37,760 bases of DNA, taken from positions 1 to 37,760 of IMG/VR virus record IMGVR_UViG_3300025684_000001; one strand, written 5' to 3'. The position numbers and the translations under genes were made by a program. A model generated the notes under the pieces. That model was not told the DNA's origin, did no database searches, and saw only the letters and a program-made list of their open reading frames with translations. This document shows, one piece after another, positions 22,500-30,471 of the stretch. Source of the stretch: a virus. Within the stretch, counting starts at the first letter, position 1. Each line of letters begins with the position of its first letter.

Positions 22500-23299
22500 T
22501 GGCGGGATATATTGGCTCTAAAACCTCTGTCACACAAGTAGACGGATACAATCGTACTGAAGCAGATGCTGAGTTTGTCAATGACCCCAACTCTGTCATT
22601 TCTGTCAGTGGCTCCAGCGTAGGCATTGGGACAGATTCGCCTAGTAGCCCACTAGAGATACAAACAACAGGCTCAACAACTGGGCTAAACATTACAAGCC
22701 CTGCTACCTCAATTCTTACCCTTACATCAGATGATGATGCAACCGCAGGTGGCCCATTTGTTGCCAATATAAAAGGTGCCTCTAATGGAGCCTTGCAGTT
22801 TGAAGTTGCCGGCTCAGAGCGTATGCGCGTCGATGCTGCTGGCCGTGTCACGATGCCGTATCAGCCAGCGTTTAGGGCGTCCCTCCTTGTAGGCACACCT
22901 ACCGCTTACATAGCGGGAGCTAGAGCTCTTAATTTTACTGATGTAGTACATAATATTGGTGGGCATTATGACGGCACCAATAAATTTACTGCCCCTGTTG
23001 CTGGGCTTTACCGTTTTTCATGTGACAGGGCGTTAAACACCCAAGGTCAAGACCAAGTTATTCGCCACCCAGAGATGTCTTTTTTTGTAAACGGAGCAGT
23101 CGCCCACTCAGTTAACACTGCTGTGTCGGTTACTAACGCAGTTACAGCTTCGGGTTACACCCACTTCGTGGTGAATATGGGAACAGAACTGTATCTCAAC
23201 GCCAATGATTATGTGCAGGTTCAGTTCAATTACGGTAACTCACCAAGCGTTTTATACGAATACGCAAGAAGTTACTTCAGCGGCTACCTTATCGGATAA
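22499..23299 (+). CDS. Tail fibre with C-terminal C1q-like domain
   Basis: Residues 1-12 (MAGYIGSKTSVT) are a motif shared with the fibre gene at 23591 (MSGYIGTQPVP). A middle part has fibre repeats (VGIGTDSPSSPLEIQTTGS, RMRVDAAGRVTM). The last 145 residues (PAFRASLLVG, KFTAPVAGLYRFS, FFVNGAVAHS, NANDYVQVQFNYG, YFSGYLIG) match the C1q/TNF-like jelly roll, which trimerises and can bind receptors. It is the first of three fibre genes that are each followed by a small gene. Confidence 0.85.
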   Translation: MAGYIGSKTSVTQVDGYNRTEADAEFVNDPNSVISVSGSSVGIGTDSPSSPLEIQTTGSTTGLNITSPATSILTLTSDDDATAGGPFVANIKGASNGALQFEVAGSERMRVDAAGRVTMPYQPAFRASLLVGTPTAYIAGARALNFTDVVHNIGGHYDGTNKFTAPVAGLYRFSCDRALNTQGQDQVIRHPEMSFFVNGAVAHSVNTAVSVTNAVTASGYTHFVVNMGTELYLNANDYVQVQFNYGNSPSVLYEYARSYFSGYLIG

Positions 23300-23311
23300 C
23301 AGGAGGCAACA

Positions 23312-23587
23312 ATGCCAGATATTACAATCACACTGACTGAGACACAGTATAAGGGTCTTGAGTATGCCGCCCTGTCACCTGAAGAGTGGGCCATCAACGC
23401 AGTCACAGAACGCTGCCGCATTGCCAACGATGAGATCGTGCAGATAACCGTCCAGCACTGCTTGGACAACGGCATCCAAGTGCCTGCAACCCGCGAAGAC
23501 ATCGTGGCGTATGCGTTCGCTAACGACATCGTAGCAACAGCCGCAGAGCGTCAAGCAGAGGCAGAAGCAGCCGCACAGGAGGTTTAA
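23312..23587 (+). CDS. Small fibre-companion protein A (91 aa)
   Basis: The 91-residue protein follows the C1q-type fibre with an AGGAGG site. It has a short beta start (ITITLTETQYKGLEYAAL), then helices with EEWAINAVTERCRIANDEIVQITVQHCL, and an Ala/Glu-rich end AEAEAAAQEV. It resembles small proteins found behind fibre genes in marine phages. A fibre chaperone or cap is a fair guess. Its last codons contain the AGGAGGT ribosome site of the next fibre gene. Confidence 0.7.
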   Translation: MPDITITLTETQYKGLEYAALSPEEWAINAVTERCRIANDEIVQITVQHCLDNGIQVPATREDIVAYAFANDIVATAAERQAEAEAAAQEV

Positions 23588-23593
23588 GCTATG
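23567..23593 (+). repeat. Coupling repeat, copy 1
   Basis: This 27-base junction (end of companion A, ribosome site, start of the next fibre) is identical at 23 positions to 25050-25076. Both encode a final Gln-Glu-Val, whose codons make the Shine-Dalgarno AGGAGGT. Confidence 0.65.
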
Positions 23594-24733
23594 TCAGGCT
23601 ACATAGGCACACAGCCAGTCCCACAGGCCACACAGACACGGGATAGCTTCACTTGTACAGCAGGTCAGACCTCGTTTGCCACATCGGGCTTCACCCCCAA
23701 CTTCCTAGACGTCTACCTGAATGGCGTTAAGTTAGCAGCAACAGACTACACAGCAAGCAACGGCAGTGACGTTGTGCTGGCCTCTGGTGCAGCCGCAGGG
23801 GATGTCCTTGAGGTGGTGGCTTATACTGCTTTCGAAGCAGCTAACGTGACTGGTGCTACAGACTTCACGGTTACTGGCAGCTTCACCTCACAGGGCATTG
23901 ATGATAACGCTACAAGCACGGCTATGACGCTGGATGGTAGTGGTAACGTGCTTGTGGGTAAGACTGCTGATAACTGGGGAACTACTGGCGTTCAAGTGCA
24001 TGGCTATGGCGTGGTAGCTGCTTCACGCAATGGCTATGTTATTAATGCTAATCGTGAAAACACTGACGGCGACATTGCAGTGTTCCGCAAAGACGGCTCC
24101 TCTGTGGGGAGTATTGGGGCTTTTTCTTCAAGTAACTTTGGTATTACTGGTTCTGCGCCCAATAAAGGTGGGTTGGTTTTTGCTACAAGTGAAGTTCTTC
24201 CCGCTAAGAATGGGACTTACTCTAGCTCAACAGTTGATCTCGGTAATGCTGGAACACTTTTCAAAGACCTCTACCTCTCTGGCGGTGTCTACCTTGGCGG
24301 CACTGGGTCGGCTAATAAGCTGGATGACGTGGAGACTGGCACGTTTTCGCCTTCAATTCTTGCATACTATGGAAACAATCCAGTCATTAGTTACTTTAGA
24401 CAACAAGGTAATTATACCAAAGTGGGTGACCTAGTACACGTTAATATAATGCTTGATATTGGATCGGCATCCAATCTAAGCGGCGATTTGATAATGGTTG
24501 GGCCTCTGCCGTTTGCTATAAGTCCCGGTGTAGAAGCCGAAGGCGTTTCAAATACGTCAGCTTGGACCCCACAACGAGGAAATAATATTAGTATTGGCTG
24601 CCACTCTATTACCCAGTCTTACATGGGCTTTTTAACGAGCAACCCCGGTTCTGGATGGGGGTGGGAACCAACCTCTATTATGCCAACGGGAGCTTCGGCA
24701 TTGAGACTTTCAATGACTTATATAACCGCATAA
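23591..24733 (+). CDS. Tail fibre (380 aa)
   Basis: The N-terminal 80 residues (GYIGTQPVPQATQTRDSF, GFTPNFLDVYLNGVKLAATDYTA, DVLEVVAYTAF) are a conserved attachment module of marine phage fibres. The centre has typical shaft repeats (STAMTLDGSGNVLVGKTADNWG, LGNAGTLFKDLYLSGGVYLGG), and the C-terminal 130 residues are a beta-rich tip (NYTKVGDLVHVNIMLDI) that probably binds the host surface. Its end is followed by a small hairpin and the companion gene at 24789. Codon use becomes AT-richer in the tip, a sign of domain exchange. Confidence 0.82.
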   Translation: MSGYIGTQPVPQATQTRDSFTCTAGQTSFATSGFTPNFLDVYLNGVKLAATDYTASNGSDVVLASGAAAGDVLEVVAYTAFEAANVTGATDFTVTGSFTSQGIDDNATSTAMTLDGSGNVLVGKTADNWGTTGVQVHGYGVVAASRNGYVINANRENTDGDIAVFRKDGSSVGSIGAFSSSNFGITGSAPNKGGLVFATSEVLPAKNGTYSSSTVDLGNAGTLFKDLYLSGGVYLGGTGSANKLDDVETGTFSPSILAYYGNNPVISYFRQQGNYTKVGDLVHVNIMLDIGSASNLSGDLIMVGPLPFAISPGVEAEGVSNTSAWTPQRGNNISIGCHSITQSYMGFLTSNPGSGWGWEPTSIMPTGASALRLSMTYITA

Positions 24734-24737
24734 CCAC

Positions 24738-24755
24738 CCCTGTTGGATCACAGGG
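24738..24755 (+). terminator. Small hairpin after a fibre gene
   Basis: CCCTGT (24738-24743) pairs with ACAGGG (24750-24755) across six bases, just after the fibre stop codon. It lacks a U-run, so at most it attenuates transcription or separates translation. Confidence 0.3.
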
Positions 24756-24788
24756 TAGTCAGTCCACGCCATAAAGGAGATAAACACG

Positions 24789-25070
24789 ATGGCACTAACA
24801 GAAGAAACAGTACAAGACAAAATAGAGATCGTATCAGAACACAAAATGATACAGGTCAGAACCGCAGTGGTCATCAAGCGTGACGGTGTAGAGATCAGCC
24901 GATCATTCTCACGCCATGTCGTTGCACCGGATGCAGACATCACAGGTGAAAGCGCAGAGGTGCAAGCCATTTGTGCAGCCGTACACACACAAGCGGTTAA
25001 GGATGCTTATGCAGCCCATCTTACTGCGTCACTAGACGCTGGGGCGTCAGCAGCCTCACAGGAGGTCTAA
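24789..25070 (+). CDS. Small fibre-companion protein B (93 aa)
   Basis: The 93-residue protein follows the second fibre with AAGGAG. It starts with a charged helix (EETVQDKIEIVSEH), has beta strands (MIQVRTAVVIKRDGVEISRSFSRHVV) and ends with a helix and the tail AGASAASQEV, similar to the end of companion A. The body differs from A, so only position and C terminus are shared. Again the final codons hold the AGGAGGT site of the next fibre gene. Function unknown; likely linked to assembly of its neighbouring fibre. Confidence 0.7.
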   Translation: MALTEETVQDKIEIVSEHKMIQVRTAVVIKRDGVEISRSFSRHVVAPDADITGESAEVQAICAAVHTQAVKDAYAAHLTASLDAGASAASQEV

Positions 25071-25076
25071 CCAATG
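25050..25076 (+). repeat. Coupling repeat, copy 2
   Basis: This matches 23567-23593 at 23 of 27 positions, covering the last codons of companion B, the embedded AGGAGGT and the next ATG. Confidence 0.65.
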
Positions 25077-26123
25077 AGTAAGGCACGAGGATTAGCAGAC
25101 TTAGGTAACGTCTATGACGATGGTGCCTTGTCGAACAGACGGATAAATCATAACGGAGACATGCGAGTGGCTCAAAGGGGAACCGCCTCTGTTACCCCTA
25201 CATCATCAGCTTCTCTTTATCCCGTTGACCGCTGGGGCGCTTATGCTCAACCTTCATCAAAGTATTCAGCGCAACAACAAACTGGTGGCCCTGCTGGTTT
25301 TGATAACTATGTTCGCTTTACATCTTTATCTAATCACACGTCAGTATCTACGGACTTCTTTCCGTTCTTTACTAATCTGGAAGGCCAAGATGTGCAGCAT
25401 TTGCAGTACGGTTCGTCTGATGCAAAAGACGTAACACTTAGTTTTTGGGTTCGCAGCAGTTTAACTGGAAATTTTTCAGTTTCATTCAGGGCGCAAGGTG
25501 CAACAGTTTCTTATATTGCAACTTATACAATAAGTGCTTCCAATACTTGGGAGTACAAAACAGTAACTGTTGCTGGTAATACTTCTACGTCTATTGATAA
25601 CGACAATACTCTTGGTTTTGATATAAACTTTGACCTTGGTCATGGATCAAATAGTGAAAATATTGCAAACACTTGGATTGCTGGAAGTCAAAACAGAGTT
25701 GCTGGTACGGTGCGATTAGTTGAGACAAACGGTGCAACACTAGACATCACAGGCGTCCAACTCGAAGTAGGCGACACAGCCACCCCATTCGAGCATCGGT
25801 CATTCGGGGATGAGTTGGCGAGGTGTAAAAGGTATTATGAACACGTTGGCGCAAGCTCAAACACAGAGTATACCTTTAAGTTGCAAGCTGCGGTCGAGGG
25901 CGAGAATATATCAGCGTGTCAAATTGGTTATCTTGTTGAAAAGAGGGCAGCGCCTACCTTGTCTCTTGGAACTCTTCAAGCATATCATGTTGGCCTTGGC
26001 GGTTGGACTACGACAAATCTTTCAGTGTATAATCACGGAAAACGAAACCTAACAGTTTACAAATCGTCTGATACTTCACCTAGACTTTTGCGTGGGTACG
26101 CCATTGCAGATGCGGAGATATAA
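25074..26123 (+). CDS. Tail fibre / receptor-binding protein (349 aa)
   Basis: The N terminus MSKARGLADLGNVYDDGALSNRRI is a known fibre lead-in. The body is a carbohydrate-binding-like beta sandwich (GFDNYVRFTSLSN, DVTLSFWVRSSLTGNFSVSF, NTWEYKTVTVAG, IAGSQNRVAG), closing with the widespread ITGVQLEVGDTATPFEHRSFGDELARCKRYYE signature of phage and bacterial surface-binding proteins, then a variable tip. It probably recognises surface sugar. It is AT-richer than the structural genes, suggesting recent exchange. Confidence 0.83.
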   Translation: MSKARGLADLGNVYDDGALSNRRINHNGDMRVAQRGTASVTPTSSASLYPVDRWGAYAQPSSKYSAQQQTGGPAGFDNYVRFTSLSNHTSVSTDFFPFFTNLEGQDVQHLQYGSSDAKDVTLSFWVRSSLTGNFSVSFRAQGATVSYIATYTISASNTWEYKTVTVAGNTSTSIDNDNTLGFDINFDLGHGSNSENIANTWIAGSQNRVAGTVRLVETNGATLDITGVQLEVGDTATPFEHRSFGDELARCKRYYEHVGASSNTEYTFKLQAAVEGENISACQIGYLVEKRAAPTLSLGTLQAYHVGLGGWTTTNLSVYNHGKRNLTVYKSSDTSPRLLRGYAIADAEI

Positions 26124-26125
26124 TC

Positions 26126-26308
26126 ATGGATAATATGAACATTACATCAGCGCAGTACACTACTGACATGGATGGCACCAACGCTTCCATCAAAGCCACC
26201 ATAGACGGCACTGAAATGTCTGTTCCGTTAGATTTAGCCAATCGCCACTACGCAGAAATCATGCGGCAGGTCGAGGCTGGAACGCTTGTGGTAGCTGAGG
26301 CTGGCTAG
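26126..26308 (+). CDS. Small fibre-companion protein C (60 aa)
   Basis: The 60-residue protein follows the third fibre after two bases. It has a beta hairpin-like start (TSAQYTTDMDGTNASIKATIDGTEMSVPLD) and a C-terminal helix (ANRHYAEIMRQVEAGTL). It has no sequence resemblance to companions A and B, but holds the same position behind a fibre. Function unknown. Confidence 0.65.
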   Translation: MDNMNITSAQYTTDMDGTNASIKATIDGTEMSVPLDLANRHYAEIMRQVEAGTLVVAEAG

Positions 26309-26325
26309 TATTAATCGAATAAAAT

Positions 26326-26368
26326 GTGTATAGTTGCAGCAACCGCCGTGCGAAGAGGAAACTGATAA
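26326..26368 (+). promoter_or_regulatory. Promoter-like leader before the Gly-rich adhesin
   Basis: GTGTATAGT (26326-26334) gives a TATAGT -10 element, and AGGAAACTGA precedes the start codon. Both elements recur with nearly the same distance in front of the gene at 27893. No good -35 hexamer is present here. Confidence 0.4.
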
Positions 26369-27409
26369 ATGACATTGCCAGCATCGGGTCAGATCACTCT
26401 AAACCAAGTCAACGTAGAGCTTGGCAATAGTGGCACCGCTCAGATCGACATGAACAGCTCTGCGGTTCGCAGCTTGTTCGAGCGGCCTTCCGGGCAGATC
26501 AGCCTGTCAGACGGACGCGGCAAGTCTAGTGTTTTTGCGTTTACCATATCGTCAAGCACTAAGCAGGCGAACCTCTACACACTGGCCACAGCCGCGGGCT
26601 GGAACGGAAATTCTATCGTTGAGGCTACTGTTGCGTCCAACGTCTATCTCTGGTCGGACAGCACATCCACAGCGGGCTTGACCATAAGTGGCAGCTTCCC
26701 GAACGGCGTAACGCTATTCAACAATGGTAAAATAATCGGAAGAGGCGGCAACGGGTCTAGCAGCACTTCCGCTGGGGGCAATGGTGGCCCAGCCGTATCT
26801 ATATCTTCGACAGGCGTTACCATCCGGAATAACTCCGGCGCCTACATAGCGGGCGGCGGCGGCGGTGGCGGCACTGCTGGGGGTTATCGCCAATCATACT
26901 CAGGCGGCGGCGGTGGAGCCGGTGGCGGTGTGGGTGGTAATAGCCGTGCAGCAGACGGAGGTCTCATCGGTATTGGCGGCGCAGGCGGCGCGATTGGTGC
27001 ATCTGGTAGCGCTGGCGCTTCCAATGGCGGCGGTGCCGCTGGTGGCGGTGGCGGATCAGGTGGTGGCGGCGGCGCTGGCTACGACTTTGGTTCAGGCTAT
27101 AACGAGGTCAGAGGCGGTCCAGGTGGCGGCGGTGGTCGAATCTTGCCGGGTACTGGCGGTTCTGGCTCTAACGGCGGCTACGGCTGTCTAGGTGGCGCTG
27201 GCGGTTCTTCGAGTGGCACTGGTGTAGCTGGCACCGCTCCTTATGCTGGATCAGGTGGCGGCGGTGGCGGCGGCGGAGGCTGGGGCGCTAGTGGTGGTCG
27301 TGGTAACGGTCTGAGCCATTTGTGGGAAAGCGCAGGCGGTGCAGGCGGCGCAGCTATTTCTGGATCGTACACGCTTGTTAATAGCGGCACAATTTACGGA
27401 GCGACATGA
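26369..27409 (+). CDS. Glycine-rich tail adhesin (polyglycine helix type)
   Basis: Residues 1-55 (LPASGQITLNQVNVELG, MNSSAVRSLFERPSGQISLSDGRGKS) are a common fibre attachment module. Residues about 125-345 are dominated by Gly-rich runs (GGGGGGGTAGG, GGAGGAIGASGS, GGGGGSGGGGGAG), followed by the C-terminal GSYTLVNSGTIYGAT. Repeated Gly-rich motifs of this kind form the polyglycine-II helix bundle in the gp38 adhesin of T-even phages such as S16, where connecting loops bind the receptor. The loops here (YRQSYS, YDFGSGYNEVR, LSHLWES) are the likely variable contacts. Confidence 0.8.
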   Translation: MTLPASGQITLNQVNVELGNSGTAQIDMNSSAVRSLFERPSGQISLSDGRGKSSVFAFTISSSTKQANLYTLATAAGWNGNSIVEATVASNVYLWSDSTSTAGLTISGSFPNGVTLFNNGKIIGRGGNGSSSTSAGGNGGPAVSISSTGVTIRNNSGAYIAGGGGGGGTAGGYRQSYSGGGGGAGGGVGGNSRAADGGLIGIGGAGGAIGASGSAGASNGGGAAGGGGGSGGGGGAGYDFGSGYNEVRGGPGGGGGRILPGTGGSGSNGGYGCLGGAGGSSSGTGVAGTAPYAGSGGGGGGGGGWGASGGRGNGLSHLWESAGGAGGAAISGSYTLVNSGTIYGAT

Positions 27410-27804
27410 TGACTTCACCCGCTAATGAGACAACCAATGTCGTAAAGTGGCAGGGAGCTTTTTCTCTGTTTGACACAGAGGCAGAGGCGATTGCGCACAG
27501 GGCCAGCTTTGTAAGCGACGCCCTGACGCGCCCCTCTGCGTATATCACAGCCGTGCCAGTCACCCTCGTCGGTGATGACGCTTGGGCGTGTGGCGGCGAA
27601 AACCTGACAGACGCTGAATTGCTTGCTGGCAATTTTTCAGGGTTTTACAACGTGTCTTCGCAGTACAACTCCTCTAGCTCGATTGGACTGGAGGCGCAGT
27701 ACCTGCCCAGCTTTATGGACTTGTACGAAGCTGATTTCTTGGGAACGGTGCCTCAAGTGTCAGAGTACGCAGGCAGCTTTACTGGTGATATTTCGGTTTA
27801 CTAA
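27406..27804 (+). CDS. Hypothetical adhesin-companion protein (132 aa)
   Basis: The ATG overlaps the adhesin stop (ATGATGA), and a second ATG follows at once. The 132-residue product has a start NVVKWQGAFSLFDTEAEAIAHRASFV, a central YITAVPVTLVGDDAWACGGENLTD, and a Tyr/Ser-rich end. No family recognised. Tight coupling to the adhesin suggests a chaperone or a partner on the same fibre. Confidence 0.65.
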   Translation: MMTSPANETTNVVKWQGAFSLFDTEAEAIAHRASFVSDALTRPSAYITAVPVTLVGDDAWACGGENLTDAELLAGNFSGFYNVSSQYNSSSSIGLEAQYLPSFMDLYEADFLGTVPQVSEYAGSFTGDISVY

Positions 27805-27832
27805 AGGGCAAGCAGCTCAACTAATCGAAAGA

Positions 27833-27861
27833 TTGGCCTTACTGTTAAAAGAGTGTATAGT
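27833..27861 (+). promoter_or_regulatory. Promoter before the short fibre gene
   Basis: TTGGCC (27833-27838) and TATAGT (27856-27861) are 17 bases apart, a good sigma70-type layout. The GTGTATAGT element and the AGGAAACTGA ribosome site match those in front of the adhesin gene at 26369. Confidence 0.5.
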
Positions 27862-27892
27862 GGTCGAAAGGGCCGGAAAATAGGAAACTGAC

Positions 27893-28318
27893 ATGGCAGA
27901 TACCACAAACTACGGCTGGACTAAACCCACGGTCGGCGGAAGCGAAGACCAATGGGGTACTCTAACAAACACAATCTTTGACCAGATTGATACGCTACTT
28001 GGCGGCATTAGCGCAGCCGAGTTCGCGATCCTAGACGGCGTCACGGCCTCTACGAGCGAGATCAACCATCTTGACGGTGTAACCAGCGGCATACAAGCAC
28101 AAATTAACACCAAGTCGCCAATTGCAAGCCCAACCTTCACCGGCACTGCGACAATACCGACGGCCTCTGTCAACACAGTGGACCTCGGAAATTGGACTGT
28201 CACCGAAGCGTCTGGCGTTTTAGAGTTTGCGACTGGCGGCGTTAAGAAAATGTCTCTGGACGCAAGTGGAAACCTAAAAGTCGTTGGCAATGTTACTGCC
28301 TATGGGACGATTGCATAG
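27893..28318 (+). CDS. Short tail-fibre-like protein (141 aa)
   Basis: The protein starts ADTTNYGWTKPTVGGSEDQWGTLTNTIFDQID, a common N-terminal module of phage fibres that attaches to the tail. A repeat with AEFAILDGVTASTSEINHLDGVTSG follows, and the end is a short shaft (TGGVKKMSLDASGNLKVVGNVTAYGTIA). No receptor tip is present, so it may be an adaptor or a fibre truncated after its shaft. It has its own promoter and closes the fibre block. Confidence 0.78.
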   Translation: MADTTNYGWTKPTVGGSEDQWGTLTNTIFDQIDTLLGGISAAEFAILDGVTASTSEINHLDGVTSGIQAQINTKSPIASPTFTGTATIPTASVNTVDLGNWTVTEASGVLEFATGGVKKMSLDASGNLKVVGNVTAYGTIA

Positions 28319-28342
28319 TCAAAATTTTATAAGGCAAGGCGA

Positions 28343-29821
28343 ATGGCACTCATACCGTTAAAAATTCCAGCCGGCTTCTTTAGAAACGGCACAGAGTTTG
28401 AAGCCGCTGGCCGCTGGCGCGATGGCAATCTTGTCCGGTGGCTTGGAACGTCCTTGCGCCCAGTTGGTGGTTGGCTTGAGCGTTTATCTTCCGCGACTAC
28501 TGCCGCGCCGAGAGGCATGCACACTTGGCTAGAGGGCAGCGGATCTCGCTGGATTGGGCTGGGAACGTACAACGAATTAAAGGTGGTGTCGCCATCTGGC
28601 ACATCATACGACATCACACCCTCCGGCCTGACTGCCGGGTATGAAAGCGCGCAGATCTTGACTGGCTACGGATATGGAACCTACGGCAGTGGGTTTTACG
28701 GGACTGAGCGAGTTGATGTCACAACGCCAGAAGAAGCCACCACTTGGACATTGGACAACTACGGAAGCTATTTGGTCGCCTGTAGTAACGCAGACGGCAA
28801 GGCGTACCAGTGGGTTGGCAACACCGCCACCGCTGCCACCGCGATCACAAACGCACCAACTAACAACTTGGGTGTGTTTGTCAGCGAGGAGCGCTTTTTG
28901 TTCTGCTTAGGTGCCGGCGGAGACCCAAGGGTCGTCCAATGGTCAGACCAAGAAGACATCACCACATGGACCCCAGCTAGTACAAATCAAGCCGGCTCTC
29001 AGACGCTCCAAACATCTGGAGAGATCATGGCAGCTCAACGTGGACGCGGGGCGACCCTCATTTTTACCGACATCGACATGCACCGCATGACATATGTGGG
29101 TGCTCCGTTTATTTACTCCACGGAGCGAGTTGGCACCAACTGTGGGCTTGTTGCTCGCAAGGCAGTTTCCACGTCTGACGCGGGCACGTTTTGGATGGGC
29201 CTGAAGTCGTTCTTCTTTTATGATGGCAGCTCGGTGCAAGAGTTGGAGTGCGAGGTCAAGGATTACGTCTTTGGCGACATTAACCGTTCTCAGGTATCCA
29301 AGTGCTGGGCCACTACAGTCGGCCAGCACGGAGAGGTATGGTGGTTCTACTGCAGCTCTAATTCAAGTGAAGTCGACCGATACGTCTCGTTTGACTACAA
29401 GCAAGGGTACTGGGTTACCGGAAGCCTGTCGCGCACTTGTGGCGTTGACCGCGGCGTATTCCGCAACCCAATAATGGCAACGTCAGGCGGAGCTATTTAT
29501 GACCACGAAAGTGGCTTGGATTATGAGGGCGCCACGGCGTTTGCTGAGACCGGCCCATTCTCGATTGGCTCAGGTGAAGGCATTGTCCGGGTAAACAAGT
29601 TGATCCCAGACGAGCTGACGCAAGGCGACGTCACGGCGACGTTCAAGACCCGTCTTTACCCGAATGGCGCGGAAACGTCCCACGGGCCGTTCGACATGGC
29701 CAACCCAACCTCCGTCCGCTTCAGTGGCCGTCAGGCTAGGATGCGTGTCGAGGCGGCGCGACCGGCGGACTGGCGCGTGGGTGTTATGCGAGTTAACGCA
29801 ATTCAGGGCGGCCGCAGATGA
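28343..29821 (+). CDS. Tail hub / DNA stabilisation protein, gp10-like
   Basis: The 492-residue protein starts IPLKIPAGFFRNGTEFEAAGRWRDGNLVRW, a widespread start of P22 gp10-like hub proteins (about 472 residues in P22). Repeating beta-blade segments follow (WTLDNYGSYLVACS, EERFLFCLGAGGDPRVVQWSD, RGRGATLIFTDIDMHRMTYVG, GEVWWFYCSSNS). The hub sits under the adaptor ring and holds the fibres or spikes and the needle. Its order after the gp4-like gene is that of P22 once the fibre block is discounted. The last codons overlap the next gene. Confidence 0.82.
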   Translation: MALIPLKIPAGFFRNGTEFEAAGRWRDGNLVRWLGTSLRPVGGWLERLSSATTAAPRGMHTWLEGSGSRWIGLGTYNELKVVSPSGTSYDITPSGLTAGYESAQILTGYGYGTYGSGFYGTERVDVTTPEEATTWTLDNYGSYLVACSNADGKAYQWVGNTATAATAITNAPTNNLGVFVSEERFLFCLGAGGDPRVVQWSDQEDITTWTPASTNQAGSQTLQTSGEIMAAQRGRGATLIFTDIDMHRMTYVGAPFIYSTERVGTNCGLVARKAVSTSDAGTFWMGLKSFFFYDGSSVQELECEVKDYVFGDINRSQVSKCWATTVGQHGEVWWFYCSSNSSEVDRYVSFDYKQGYWVTGSLSRTCGVDRGVFRNPIMATSGGAIYDHESGLDYEGATAFAETGPFSIGSGEGIVRVNKLIPDELTQGDVTATFKTRLYPNGAETSHGPFDMANPTSVRFSGRQARMRVEAARPADWRVGVMRVNAIQGGRR

Positions 29822-30471
29822 CGGCGCCCATTCCGCCACACGTCGGTCCGGACATATTTGAGTGGGCTCGCGGGTTTTCAGTGTGGACGCGTCGGGCGCT
29901 GTCTCAGCTCATCTTCAAGCCGGCAGACGCCGCAGCGATTGAAAACGGCACTCTGCTCTGGGACGATGCGGCCGGGTATCCGGTGGTGTCAAAAGGTGGC
30001 GAATGGCGTCAGATTGTGCTCGAGGATGGCAAATATGCCGGGGCTGTGACCGCCGACCAAACGGCAGCCTCAACCAACACAGCTTACGCTTTAACGTACA
30101 CCTCCAGCACGGCTGACGGCATTACAAATGGTACGCCAGCTTCGCGTCTTGTGTTTGCTGAAGCTGGGCAATACATGGTCAGTTTTTCTGCGCAAATTGC
30201 GTCCACGTCCAGCTCAACTGTAAACTTTTGGTTTTGGCCCCGCGTCAACGGCACAGACGTCTCTGGCTCAACTATGAAGAACGCTCTGCACTCGAATGGA
30301 TCAGTTTTGGTGGTGTCCCGATCTGCTATATTTGAGTTCTCGGCTGGAGATTATTTGGAAGCCATGTGGGCTGTTGATAGAACCAGCGGCATCTTGGATG
30401 CGACTGCGGCCACGGCGTTTGCGCCGGGCGCACCGGCGTCCACTATTGCAATAACGAGACTTCATGGGTGA
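29818..30471 (+). CDS. Needle-position protein with C1q/TNF-like tip
   Basis: The first 75 residues (PPHVGPDIFEWARGFSVWTRRALSQL) are helical and probably anchor in the hub. The last 135 (STNTAYALTYTSSTADGI, SRLVFAEAGQYMVSFSAQIAST, NFWFWPRVNGTDVSGS, FEFSAGDYLEAMWAV) match a C1q/TNF-like jelly roll. In the P22 order this slot is gp26, the needle; the Sf6 needle ends in a TNF-like knob. However, the long coiled-coil shaft of gp26 is missing, so it would be a very short plug if it is the needle. Overlaps both neighbours. Confidence 0.68.
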   Translation: MTAPIPPHVGPDIFEWARGFSVWTRRALSQLIFKPADAAAIENGTLLWDDAAGYPVVSKGGEWRQIVLEDGKYAGAVTADQTAASTNTAYALTYTSSTADGITNGTPASRLVFAEAGQYMVSFSAQIASTSSSTVNFWFWPRVNGTDVSGSTMKNALHSNGSVLVVSRSAIFEFSAGDYLEAMWAVDRTSGILDATAATAFAPGAPASTIAITRLHG

